From assembly GCA_036375215.1 (NCBI GenBank), contig DASUSH010000082.1, forward strand, positions 1-35,426: a DNA stretch of 35,426 nt. The letters run 5' to 3'. The position numbers were made by a program, and so were the translations under genes. Shown piece after piece: positions 8,139-14,993 of this stretch. How positions within the stretch are numbered: the first letter of the stretch is position 1; the number at the start of each line of letters is the position of its first letter. The notes under the pieces were generated by a model that was not told the origin of the DNA, made no database searches, and was given only the letters and a program-made list of their open reading frames with translations. The DNA is from DASUSH01 sp036375215 (GTDB taxonomy: Bacteria > Actinomycetota > Thermoleophilia > Solirubrobacterales > 70-9).

Positions 8139-9707
8139 TTACAGCGGGATGTTGCCGTGCTTGCGCTTCGGCTGGTCGACGCGCTTGGTCTGCAGAGTGC
8201 GCAGGGCGCGGATCAGCTTCGGGCGGGTCTGGCGGGGGACGATCACGTCGTCGATGTAGCCGCGCTCGGCCGCCGAGTACGGGTTCGCGAAATGCGCCTT
8301 GTAGTCGTCGATCAGCTTCTTGCGGCGCTCGTCTGGGGTCGGCGACTGAGAGATGTCCTTGCGGTAGATGATGTTGACGGCGCCCTCGGGCCCCATCACC
8401 GCCACCTCTGCGGTCGGCCAGGCGAAGTTGAAGTCCGCGAGCATGTGCTTCGAGTTCATGACGTCGTAGGCGCCGCCGTAGGCCTTGCGCGTGACGACGG
8501 TCAGCTTCGGCACGGTCGCCTCGGTGAAGGCGTAGAGCAGCTTCGCGCCGTGGCGGATGATCCCGCCCCACTCCTGGGAGGTGCCCGGGAGGAAGCCGGG
8601 GACGTCGGTGAAGGTGACGAGCGGGACGTTGAAGGCGTCGCAGGTACGGACGAACCGGGCCGCCTTCTCGGAGGACTCGATGTCGAGCACCCCGGCGAGG
8701 TGCGCGGGCTGGTTGCCGACGATCCCGACCGGGAAGCCGTCGAGCCGCGAGAAGCCGCAGACGATGTTCTTCGCGAAGTGCTCGTGGACCTCGAAGAACT
8801 CGCCGTCGTCGACGATCAGCGAGATCACCTGGCGCATGTCGTACGGCTTCTGCGGGTCGTCGGGGACGATCGTGTCGAGCGCCTCGTCCATGCGGTCGGG
8901 GTCGTCGTAGGGCTCGACGCGCGGCGGCATCTCGAGGTTGTTCGAGGGCAGGAAGCCGACGAGGTAGCGGACGTCCTCGAGGCAGGTCTCCTCGTCGTCG
9001 GCCGCGAAGTGGGCGACGCCCGACTTCGAGTTGTGGCTCATCGCGCCGCCGAGCTCCTCGAACTCGACCTCCTCGCCGGTGACGGTCTTGATCACCTCGG
9101 GGCCGGTGATGAACATGTGCGAGGTCTCCTTGACCATGAAGATGAAGTCCGTCATCGCCGGCGAGTAGACCGCGCCGCCCGCGCACGGGCCCATGATCAG
9201 CGAGATCTGGGGGATCACGCCGGAGCACTGGACGTTGCGGACGAAGACGTCGCCGTAGGCGCCGAGCGAGACGACGCCCTCCTGGATCCGCGCCCCGCCC
9301 GAGTCGTTGATCCCGATCACCGGGGCCCCGACCTGGGCGGCGAGGTCCATCACCTTGCACATCTTCTCGGCCATCACCTCGCCGAGCGACCCGCCGAAGA
9401 CCGTGAAGTCCTGGCTGAAGACGAACACCGTGCGGCCGTCGATCTCGCCGTGGCCGGTGACCACCGCGTCGCCCCACGGCCGCCGCTTCTGCATGTCGAA
9501 TTCGTGGGTGCGGTGGCGGACGAAGGTGTCGAGCTCCTCGAAGGTGCCCGGGTCGAGCAGCTTCTCGATCCGCTCGCGCGCCGTCAGCTTGCCCTTCGCG
9601 TGCTGCTTGTCGACCGCCTCCTCGGATGCCGAGTGCACCGCGGCGTCGCGGAGCTCGTTCAGGTAGGCGAGCTTTTCCTCGTGCGTCTGTGGGTTCTTCT
9701 CGCGCAA
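8139..9707 (-). CDS. pccB: Acyl-CoA carboxylase, carboxyltransferase (beta) subunit, propionyl-CoA carboxylase type
   Basis: A 522-aa biotin-dependent carboxyltransferase that moves CO2 from carboxybiotin to propionyl-CoA (or another short acyl-CoA), giving methylmalonyl-CoA in the cytosol. Family motifs: QHAKGKLTARERIEKLLD near the start, FTVFGGSLGEVMAEKMCKVMD, GINDSGGARIQEGV, GPCAGGAVYSPAMTDF, FLPGTSQEWGGIIRHGAKLL and KAYGGAYDVMNSK, which build the two oxyanion holes. Start: TTG at 9705-9707 gives the usual family length; there is no ATG or GTG nearby and a TACAAT box lies 8 nt upstream, fitting a leaderless message. The biotin-carboxylase/BCCP alpha subunit is not in the window. Acetyl-CoA specificity cannot be excluded, but the methylmalonyl-CoA mutase nearby favours propionyl-CoA. 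Confidence 0.9.
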   Translation of the reverse strand: MREKNPQTHEEKLAYLNELRDAAVHSASEEAVDKQHAKGKLTARERIEKLLDPGTFEELDTFVRHRTHEFDMQKRRPWGDAVVTGHGEIDGRTVFVFSQDFTVFGGSLGEVMAEKMCKVMDLAAQVGAPVIGINDSGGARIQEGVVSLGAYGDVFVRNVQCSGVIPQISLIMGPCAGGAVYSPAMTDFIFMVKETSHMFITGPEVIKTVTGEEVEFEELGGAMSHNSKSGVAHFAADDEETCLEDVRYLVGFLPSNNLEMPPRVEPYDDPDRMDEALDTIVPDDPQKPYDMRQVISLIVDDGEFFEVHEHFAKNIVCGFSRLDGFPVGIVGNQPAHLAGVLDIESSEKAARFVRTCDAFNVPLVTFTDVPGFLPGTSQEWGGIIRHGAKLLYAFTEATVPKLTVVTRKAYGGAYDVMNSKHMLADFNFAWPTAEVAVMGPEGAVNIIYRKDISQSPTPDERRKKLIDDYKAHFANPYSAAERGYIDDVIVPRQTRPKLIRALRTLQTKRVDQPKRKHGNIPL

Positions 9708-9715
9708 GCCGCGAG

Positions 9716-9721
9716 ATTGTA
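9716..9721 (-). promoter_or_regulatory. Probable -10 box (TACAAT) of the acyl-CoA carboxylase gene
   Basis: On the minus strand TACAAT ends 8 nt before the TTG start, so transcription would begin at or next to the start codon. No -35 element is evident. Confidence 0.45.
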
Positions 9722-9768
9722 TGCGGGTGCCGTAGGGTCGCTCCGGGACCCGACGAAGGAGGTGTGCG

Positions 9769-10056
9769 ATGGAAGCTGAAGAGCTGCGCGAGCGCGCGAT
9801 CGAGAGCCTCGTCAGACAGCGGCGTTCCGAGGTGCTCGTCGCCGCGTACGTCGTCGCCGCGCTGGCCCTGATCGCGATCTGGGGGCTCACGGGCGCCGGC
9901 TACTTCTGGCCGGGCTGGCCGCTTGCGGCGGGCGCCCTCGCCGGCGTCGCGGTGGCGCTCGCCCGCGCCTGGTCGGACCGCTCGTTCGCCGAGACGACGG
10001 TGAACGCGCGCGTGGCCCGCCTGAGCGGCCAGGCGCCCCCCGGCATCAAGCGTTAG
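9769..10056 (+). CDS. Small 2TM-domain membrane protein
   Basis: A 95-aa protein with an amphipathic Glu/Arg-rich N-terminus (1-20), a transmembrane helix about 22-40, the turn IWGLTGAGYFWPGWP typical of the bacterial 2TM domain (PF13239), a second helix about 51-66, and a short cytoplasmic tail. Function of the family is unknown; it is often fused to regulatory proteins but here stands alone. A strong Shine-Dalgarno (AAGGAGG) sits 6 nt before the ATG, in contrast to the leaderless-looking genes around it. It is divergent from the carboxylase gene (61 bp between starts) and is followed by the two 40-bp repeats. Confidence 0.8.
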   Translation: MEAEELRERAIESLVRQRRSEVLVAAYVVAALALIAIWGLTGAGYFWPGWPLAAGALAGVAVALARAWSDRSFAETTVNARVARLSGQAPPGIKR

Positions 10057-10058
10057 AC

Positions 10059-10098
10059 CTGTCCCTCTGGGGTCAGACCCCTCAGGTGGCAGGTCGGC
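10059..10098. repeat. 40-bp repeat unit, copy 1, with core GGGGTCAGACCCC
   Basis: Directly abuts copy 2; the two differ at 3 of 40 positions. The core (10069-10081) is a perfect palindrome, six bases on each side of a central A. It lies between two convergent genes. Confidence 0.9.
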
Positions 10099-10138
10099 CT
10101 GTCCCTTTGGGGTCAGACCCCTTGGGTGGCAGGTCGGC
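10099..10138. repeat. 40-bp repeat unit, copy 2, with core GGGGTCAGACCCC
   Basis: Second tandem copy (core at 10109-10121). Together the two units fill almost all of the 90-bp gap between the 2TM gene and the HD-GYP-like gene. A third copy of the core is at 28167-28179. Confidence 0.9.
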
Positions 10139-10146
10139 GCGGGGGC

Positions 10147-10791
10147 CTACTTCGGGGCGCTGCGGTCGAGCACGAACGCGATCGCGCCGATCGTCGCGGG
10201 GTCGAGCTCGGTGCCGGCGAGCCCGCCGAGGCGCTCAAGCGCGCGCGGCGGGTCCGAATCGACGGCGAGCTCGTGCGCGTAGGCGCAGGCGGCGCGGAGG
10301 ATCCGGGACTCGAGCGGGATCGCGCCGCCGTAGAGGCCCCTCGGGCCGCCGCCCTCGAAGCGCTCGCGCCAGTGCTCGAGCCAGATGCAGGCCGCGGCCG
10401 GCAGCCCGGCGCCGCTCGCCAGCCGGGCCGCGGCCTCGGCCTGGGCGTCGAAGGCGTCGCGCTCCTCGGGCGAGCGCTCCCGGTCGCCGCGACCGGCGAG
10501 CCCGGCGTCGATGTAGAGCATCCCGATCGCGTGCAGGCGCGCGGTCTCGCGCAGGGCGAGCGCGGTCGCCCTCGGCAGCCGCAGCTCGGCCGAGATCGCG
10601 AGCGCCCAGCGGGCGGTCAGCTCGGCGTGTTCGAGCGATCCGGGCAGCCGCGCCTCGAGCGCGGCCAGCAGGTCGGCGCCGCGCTCGCGGACGAGCTCCG
10701 CGTCGGTCCGCGTCCCGCCCTGCGGACCCGCCGCCTCGCCGGCCGTCTCAGGCTCGGGCGAAGGGGCGTCGCTGCGGGGATCCGAGCTCAT
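10147..10791 (-). CDS. Degenerate HD-GYP-like regulatory domain protein
   Basis: A 214-aa soluble protein whose residues about 50-210 follow the HD-GYP fold order, but the metal-binding residues are lost. The HD pair reads RLHAIGML (H87-A88), the second metal histidine region is AFDAQAEAAARL, the HHE position reads LEHWRERFEG (about 138-147), and the GYP loop reads GGGPRGLYGGAIPLESRIL, one residue short of the usual DGxGYPxGL. The end (LDPATIGAIAFVLDR) also matches HD-GYP proteins. It probably binds a ligand or partner rather than hydrolysing cyclic-di-GMP. The N-terminal 30 residues are disordered. The ATG at 10791 is the only good start; it overlaps the end of the upstream SRPBCC gene by 44 bp, so the two are likely co-expressed. 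Confidence 0.7.
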   Translation of the reverse strand: MSSDPRSDAPSPEPETAGEAAGPQGGTRTDAELVRERGADLLAALEARLPGSLEHAELTARWALAISAELRLPRATALALRETARLHAIGMLYIDAGLAGRGDRERSPEERDAFDAQAEAAARLASGAGLPAAACIWLEHWRERFEGGGPRGLYGGAIPLESRILRAACAYAHELAVDSDPPRALERLGGLAGTELDPATIGAIAFVLDRSAPK

Positions 10792-11086
10792 CGAGGAGCG
10801 ATTCGAGCATATCCCCGGACAGCTGCCGCTCGCAGGTGGCCGAGATCGCCACCTTCGTCCCGAAGCCCTTCTCGGCGAGGCGGAGCTCGACCACCGCCAC
10901 GGGGCCGTCGCCTGAGCTCCGCCAGGCGATCCGCTCACCGTCGGCCCGGCCCGTGACCGTGACCGGCACACGACCGCCGCGGCCGCTGAGGAGGGCGCAC
11001 CAGCGCGCCATCAGCTCGGGGTCGTCGACGAGCTCCCAGAGCTCGGGGGGAGACTTGACCAGCGTTCGGTCCGCCTTCGAGGCCAT
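10748..11086 (-). CDS. SRPBCC (START-like) family protein
   Basis: A 112-aa single-domain protein. The opening strand DRTLVKSPPELWELVDDPELMARW matches the beginning of polyketide-cyclase/CoxG-like SRPBCC proteins, which enclose hydrophobic ligands in a helix-grip fold; the following alternating strands (VPVTVTG, ERIAWRSS, VAVVELRLAEKGFGTKVAIS) and the last helix (LSGDMLESLLDEL) complete the fold. It is short for the family. No catalytic residues can be named and the ligand is unknown. ATG start at 11086; it overlaps the HD-GYP-like gene at its 3' end and lies 70 bp from the stop of the mutase gene upstream. Confidence 0.65.
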   Translation of the reverse strand: MASKADRTLVKSPPELWELVDDPELMARWCALLSGRGGRVPVTVTGRADGERIAWRSSGDGPVAVVELRLAEKGFGTKVAISATCERQLSGDMLESLLDELGSPQRRPFARA

Positions 11087-11155
11087 CGGCGGCGAGCTTC
11101 AACCGCGGCCGCCGGACTCCTGCCGTGGATGCTGCTTTGCAGGGGCGCCCGTGGG

Positions 11156-12916
11156 CTAGAAGAAGGCGCCGCCCCGGTACTCGCCGAAGACGTCGCGCAT
11201 CGCGTTGCAGACCTCGCCGATCGAGGCGTTGTCGCGAAGCGCGTCCTTGATCGGGTAGAGCAGGTTGCCCTCGCCCCGGGCGCTCTCGCGCAGGGCCTCG
11301 AGCCGGGCGTCGACCTGCTCCTGGTCGCGGTTCGCCTTGAACTTGGCGAGGCGCTCGAGCTGGCGCGCCTCGGACTCGGGGTCGACGCGGAGGATGTCGA
11401 CGTCGTCGACCGTGTCGGTCACGTACTTGTTGACACCGACGACGATGTCCTGGCCGGTGCGGTAGCGCTCGTGGTAGCTCGCCGCGGACTCCTCGATCTC
11501 GCGCTGCATGAAGTCGAGCGCCTCGACCGAGCCGCCGAGCTCGGCGACCTTGTCGATCAGCTCCCAGGAGCGGGACTCGATCTCGTCGGTCAGGTTCTCG
11601 ACGAAGTAGGAGCCGGCGAAGGGGTCGACGGTGTCTGCGGCGCCGGACTCGTGCGCGATCACCTGCTGGGTGCGCAGGGCGATCCGCGCCGAGCGCTCGG
11701 TGGGCAGCGCGAGCGCCTCGTCGAAGCCGTTCGTGTGCAGCGACTGGGTGCCACCGCAGACCGCGGCGAAGCCCTGCAGGGCGACGCGGATGATGTTGAC
11801 CTCGGGCTGCTGCGCCTGCAGCGTGACCCCGCCGGTCTGGGTGTGGAACCGGATCATCTGCGAGCGCTCCTTCGAGGCCCCGAAGCGCTCCCGCATGATC
11901 TTCGCCCACATCCGCCGCACGGCCCGGAACTTGGCGATCTCCTGGAAGACGTTGTTGTGGCAGTTGAAGAAGAAGGCGAGCCGGCCGGCGAAGTCGTCGA
12001 TCTGGAGGCCGCGGTCCAGCGCCGCCTCGACATAGGCGATCGCGTTGGAGAGCGTGAAGGCGACCTCCTGGACGGCCGAGCAGCCCTTCTCGCGGATGTG
12101 GTAGCCGGAGATCGAGATCGTGTTCCACTTCGGCACGTGCTCGGCGCAGTACTCGAAGATGTCGGTGGTGAGGCGCATCGTCGCCTCGGGCGGGTAGATG
12201 TAGTTGCCCCGCGCCATGTATTCCTTGAGCACGTCGTTCTGGACCGTGCCGCGCAGCACGGCAGACTCGACCCCCTGCTCCTCGCCGACCAGTTCGTAGA
12301 GCAGCAGCAGGATCGCCGCCGGCGCGTTGATCGTCATCGAGGTCGAGACCTCGTCGAGCGGGATCTGGTCGAAGCAGATCCGCACGTCCTCGATCGTGTC
12401 GATCGGCACGCCCGTGCGGCCCACCTCCCCGCGGCACATTGGGTCATCGGAGTCTCGACCCAGCTGGGTCGGCAGGTCGAAGGCCATCGAGAGGCCGGTC
12501 GAGCCGTGCTCGATCAGGTAGCGGTAGCGCTCGTTGGTGTCCTCGGGCGTGGCGAAGCCCGCGTACTGGCGCATCGTCCACAGCCGCGAGCGGTACATCT
12601 CGCGGTGGATCCCGCGGGCGAAGGGGTAGGACCCGGGCTCACCGAGCCGTTCCGGCAGGCCGGGCTCGACGTCGCCCTCCTCGTAGAGCGCCCCGATCTC
12701 GATTCCCGAGTCGGTGAAGATGCGGGGATCGTCGGGCCCGACGACCGGCGCGATCGAGTTCGCGATCTCGTCCGAGGCGGGCAGCGCGCGGCCCTCGCCG
12801 GTCTCATCGACCTCGGCGGCCGGCGTGGGCGCGCCGTTCTCGCTCGGGGCCTCCGCCTCGCCCGCCGCAACCTCCTCGGCGGGGGGCTTTTCCTCGGCTC
12901 CGGGGCGGGCTGCCAT
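11156..12916 (-). CDS. mcmA: Methylmalonyl-CoA mutase, large (substrate-binding) subunit
   Basis: A 586-aa protein covering the TIM-barrel mutase domain. It rearranges (R)-methylmalonyl-CoA to succinyl-CoA with adenosylcobalamin. Motifs: LWTMRQYAGF, AFDLPTQLGRDSDDP, TSMTINAPAA, GTVQNDVLKEYMARG, ISGYHIREKG and GGTQSLHTNGFDEALALPT. With a constant offset of 29 to the P. shermanii enzyme, Y118, Q226, R236 and H273 match Y89, Q197, R207 and H244; the Tyr/Arg pair marks methylmalonyl- rather than isobutyryl-CoA mutases (Phe/Gln). There is no C-terminal B12-binding domain, so a separate small subunit must exist elsewhere. The first ~55 residues are a low-complexity Ala/Glu/Pro extension. ATG at 12916 is preferred: TATCCT lies 7 nt upstream and no Shine-Dalgarno is present. 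Works after propionyl-CoA carboxylase. Confidence 0.92.
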   Translation of the reverse strand: MAARPGAEEKPPAEEVAAGEAEAPSENGAPTPAAEVDETGEGRALPASDEIANSIAPVVGPDDPRIFTDSGIEIGALYEEGDVEPGLPERLGEPGSYPFARGIHREMYRSRLWTMRQYAGFATPEDTNERYRYLIEHGSTGLSMAFDLPTQLGRDSDDPMCRGEVGRTGVPIDTIEDVRICFDQIPLDEVSTSMTINAPAAILLLLYELVGEEQGVESAVLRGTVQNDVLKEYMARGNYIYPPEATMRLTTDIFEYCAEHVPKWNTISISGYHIREKGCSAVQEVAFTLSNAIAYVEAALDRGLQIDDFAGRLAFFFNCHNNVFQEIAKFRAVRRMWAKIMRERFGASKERSQMIRFHTQTGGVTLQAQQPEVNIIRVALQGFAAVCGGTQSLHTNGFDEALALPTERSARIALRTQQVIAHESGAADTVDPFAGSYFVENLTDEIESRSWELIDKVAELGGSVEALDFMQREIEESAASYHERYRTGQDIVVGVNKYVTDTVDDVDILRVDPESEARQLERLAKFKANRDQEQVDARLEALRESARGEGNLLYPIKDALRDNASIGEVCNAMRDVFGEYRGGAFF

Positions 12917-12923
12917 CGGGGAC

Positions 12924-12929
12924 AGGATA
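12924..12929 (-). promoter_or_regulatory. Probable -10 box (TATCCT) of the mutase gene
   Basis: TATCCT on the minus strand, 7 nt before the ATG, so the transcript would be leaderless. No clear -35. Confidence 0.45.
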
Positions 12930-12941
12930 CGTCGCGCGGGG

Positions 12942-12970
12942 TGGACGGCCGCCCGGACACGAAATAGACT
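12942..12970 (+). promoter_or_regulatory. Candidate promoter of the DUF2510 gene
   Basis: TGGACG (12942-12947), a 17-bp spacer and TAGACT (12965-12970), with a Shine-Dalgarno GGGAGGAAG at 12991-12999 before the ATG. Geometry and the TANNNT -10 fit an actinobacterial housekeeping promoter. Confidence 0.4.
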
Positions 12971-13001
12971 CGCCCCGGGTTCCAACCACAGGGAGGAAGA
13001 C

Positions 13002-13295
13002 ATGGAGCAGAGTTCAGTCCCGGCCGAGGGTCAGCAGACACCCGCCGGCTGGTACAAGGATCCAACCACGGGTAACGACCGCTACTGGGATGGCCAGGCC
13101 TGGAGCCAGGAGCAGGTCAAAAAGCAGGACACGCTCTCGATCCTGGGCTGGATCTTCGCGATCCTGATCCCGCTCGTCGGCCTGATCCTCGGGATCATCG
13201 TCGCCGCCCGCGGCAGGGTCCAGACCGGCCTTCTCATCGTCGGCCTGTCGATCGTCGCCGCCGTGCTCTGGTACGCGATCTCGAGCGGTATGTAG
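13002..13295 (+). CDS. DUF2510 domain membrane protein
   Basis: A 97-aa protein with the actinobacterial DUF2510 motif: GWYKDP at 16-21 and RYWDGQAW at 27-34, followed by two closely spaced transmembrane helices (about 46-64 and 71-92, the first rich in Ile/Leu). DUF2510 is a short module at the N-terminus of many actinobacterial membrane proteins; its function is unknown. The ATG is chosen because it follows the Shine-Dalgarno GGGAGGAAG with a 2-3 nt gap and starts just before the domain; in-frame upstream codons overlap the divergent mutase gene. The gene ends at a strong hairpin shared with the convergent YbjQ-like gene. Confidence 0.85.
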   Translation: MEQSSVPAEGQQTPAGWYKDPTTGNDRYWDGQAWSQEQVKKQDTLSILGWIFAILIPLVGLILGIIVAARGRVQTGLLIVGLSIVAAVLWYAISSGM

Positions 13296-13307
13296 AAAGC
13301 GCCTGCT

Positions 13308-13335
13308 CCCCGCGGCGCTCGAGGGCGCCGCGGGG
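13308..13335. terminator. Bidirectional GC hairpin terminator between convergent genes
   Basis: CCCCGCGGCGC (13308-13318) and GCGCCGCGGGG (13325-13335) form an 11-bp perfect stem with a 6-nt loop. It lies exactly between the DUF2510 gene and the YbjQ-like gene. There is no T tract, as is common in high-GC actinobacteria. Confidence 0.7.
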
Positions 13336-13349
13336 GCCATCGCCCGCGC

Positions 13350-13637
13350 CTACTCGGCTGCCGGCGCCTCGGCTGCGGCGTCATCCCAGGCGATCGCCGT
13401 CCCCGTTCCCTTCACGGCCTTCCACGACCAGACGGACACGCCGCGGTCGAGATTGACGTTGATCACGGCGTCGGCGCCCATCTTCGCCGCCTTCTTGCGC
13501 AGCGCCTCCTCGCCCTCCGACATCTCGGGCTGCGGCGACCAGGCGAAGGTCGCCCCCTTCGAGGCCTTGACCTCGCCGATCACGCGGTGCGGCCGCTCGG
13601 TGCCTCCGTAGATCAGCTCGACCGTGCTCGCTTCCAT
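13350..13637 (-). CDS. YbjQ-like (heavy-metal-binding domain family) small protein
   Basis: A 95-aa cytosolic protein. The stretch ALRKKAAKMGADAVINVNLD followed by a strand pair ending in GTGTAI matches the YbjQ/PF01906 pattern (helix, GADAVxxV, GTA) although the region before it is divergent. The family is named heavy-metal-binding, but no Cys or His cluster is visible here, so a metal function is not supported. Two ATGs lie 6 nt apart; the second (13637) is chosen because the Shine-Dalgarno AGGGAG then sits 6 nt upstream, whereas it touches the first one. A short disordered Ala/Glu tail ends the protein. Confidence 0.65.
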   Translation of the reverse strand: MEASTVELIYGGTERPHRVIGEVKASKGATFAWSPQPEMSEGEEALRKKAAKMGADAVINVNLDRGVSVWSWKAVKGTGTAIAWDDAAAEAPAAE

Positions 13638-13673
13638 ACCCATCTCCCTGTCTGTTGACTGGTCGGCGCGACC

Positions 13674-14993
13674 CTACCCGCGGCGCGCCCCGCGCCGCAA
13701 GATCGCCGCCTCGACCGCCTCGCCCATCCGCTCGGCGAGCAGCGGGTAGGAGTACTCGCGGCGGGCCTCCTCCGGCGGCGTCGCGAGCTCGCCGGCGACG
13801 AGCGCGCGCAGGGCGGCCTCGATCGCCGCGGGGTCGTCGGCGCGGACGGCCTCGCCGGCCCCGGTCTCGGTGACGATCCGCCCGGCCTCGGTGCCCGCGG
13901 CGAGCGCGAGGATCGGCCGGCCGGCCGCGAGGTACTCGAAGAGCTTGAAGTTCGGGAGCTGGGTGCGGGTCGACTGCGCGATCAGGAGCAAGGCGTCGGC
14001 GGCGCCCTGCAGGGCGAGCGCGCGCTCGCGCGGCAGCGAGCCCGCGAGCCGCACCCGGACCGGGTCGAAGCCGCCCTCGAACAACCGCTTCTCCTCGTCG
14101 GTGAGCGGGCCCGCGACCACGAGCTCGAGGCGGCCGGCGGTGTCCGGGTCGGAGGCGGCGAGGGCGCGCACGGCGTCGAGCAGCGGCCGCGGGTCGCGGC
14201 CGTAGCTGCCGAAGCGGCCGGTGTAGACGAGCGAGACGCGCTCGGGGTCGAGGAGCTCGGCGACGGGCTCGGCCGGGGCGGGGAACCCGCCCGCCCCCGC
14301 CGGCGGCGCGATCGCGTCGGCGTCCCAGCCGTTCGGGACGAGGATCCCGTCGGCGATCCGGCGCCTCGCGAGGTCGTCGACGACCGGCTTCGATACCGCG
14401 ACCACGGCGTCCGCCGCCGCGAGGAGCCGGCGCTCCATGCGCTCGTCGGCGCGGCGCTGGAGCTTGGTCGGGAACGGCGGGCGCAGGGGCTCGAAGGTCC
14501 AGGCGTCGCGGAGGTCGGCGACCCAGGCCGCCCCGGCGCGCTGCACCGCGCGGCCGACGAGGTGGGCGGACTCCGGCGGCGAGGTCGTGATCACGCAGTC
14601 GAAGCCGCGCTCGCGCTGCAGGCGACGGCCGACGCGGGCGGCGAACGGCGCCCAGGCGAGCGCGAGCGGCTCCGGCACGATCACCTTCGCGAGCGGGTGC
14701 GGCTGCCCGGAGTAGGTGTCGGAGTCGAACAGCGAGTCGACGCGATCGTGGCCCCGCATCCGCGCGCGGACGAGCTGCAGGTCGGCGGCGCGGGCGACGT
14801 CGCCCGTGGGCCCGTCGCCCTGGGGCCCGTCGTCGTCACCGAGCCGGCCGTAGGCGGCGGTCGTGAGCACGGTGACCCGGTGCCCGAGCCCGCGCAGGTG
14901 GCGCGCCATCGACGCCGGCCGGTGGGCGCCGGTGTCGCGGCTCGGCGGGTAGAAGTAGGCGACGAGCAGGATCGAGCGGCTCGGCGAGCTCAT
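13674..14993 (-). CDS. Glycosyltransferase family 4 protein (distal gene of the sugar operon)
   Basis: A 439-aa GT-B fold glycosyltransferase. The N-terminal acceptor domain begins SILLVAYFYPPSRDTGAHR, the pattern of GT4 enzymes that hold the acceptor at a Gly-rich loop; AVVAVSKPVVDDLA and LVPNGWDAD mark the domain hinge, LVYTGRFGSYGRDPRPLLDAV opens the donor domain, and LPNFKLFEYLAAGRPILA is the donor-binding motif in which the first E of the usual Ex7E is replaced. It probably transfers a nucleotide-activated sugar in the cytosol to an envelope glycan or lipid acceptor. ATG start overlaps the upstream glycosyltransferase stop (ATGA). It is the last of three co-oriented genes. Donor and acceptor cannot be identified. 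Confidence 0.85.
   Translation of the reverse strand: MSSPSRSILLVAYFYPPSRDTGAHRPASMARHLRGLGHRVTVLTTAAYGRLGDDDGPQGDGPTGDVARAADLQLVRARMRGHDRVDSLFDSDTYSGQPHPLAKVIVPEPLALAWAPFAARVGRRLQRERGFDCVITTSPPESAHLVGRAVQRAGAAWVADLRDAWTFEPLRPPFPTKLQRRADERMERRLLAAADAVVAVSKPVVDDLARRRIADGILVPNGWDADAIAPPAGAGGFPAPAEPVAELLDPERVSLVYTGRFGSYGRDPRPLLDAVRALAASDPDTAGRLELVVAGPLTDEEKRLFEGGFDPVRVRLAGSLPRERALALQGAADALLLIAQSTRTQLPNFKLFEYLAAGRPILALAAGTEAGRIVTETGAGEAVRADDPAAIEAALRALVAGELATPPEEARREYSYPLLAERMGEAVEAAILRRGARRG

Noticed and set aside
12917..13003. Longer N-terminus for the mutase starting at 13003
   Set aside because: It would overlap the start of the divergent DUF2510 gene and its promoter; the ATG at 12916 has a well-placed TATCCT box.
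13638..13643. First of two ATGs of the YbjQ-like gene
   Set aside because: The Shine-Dalgarno AGGGAG is immediately adjacent to it, with no spacer; the second ATG has a normal 6-nt spacing.
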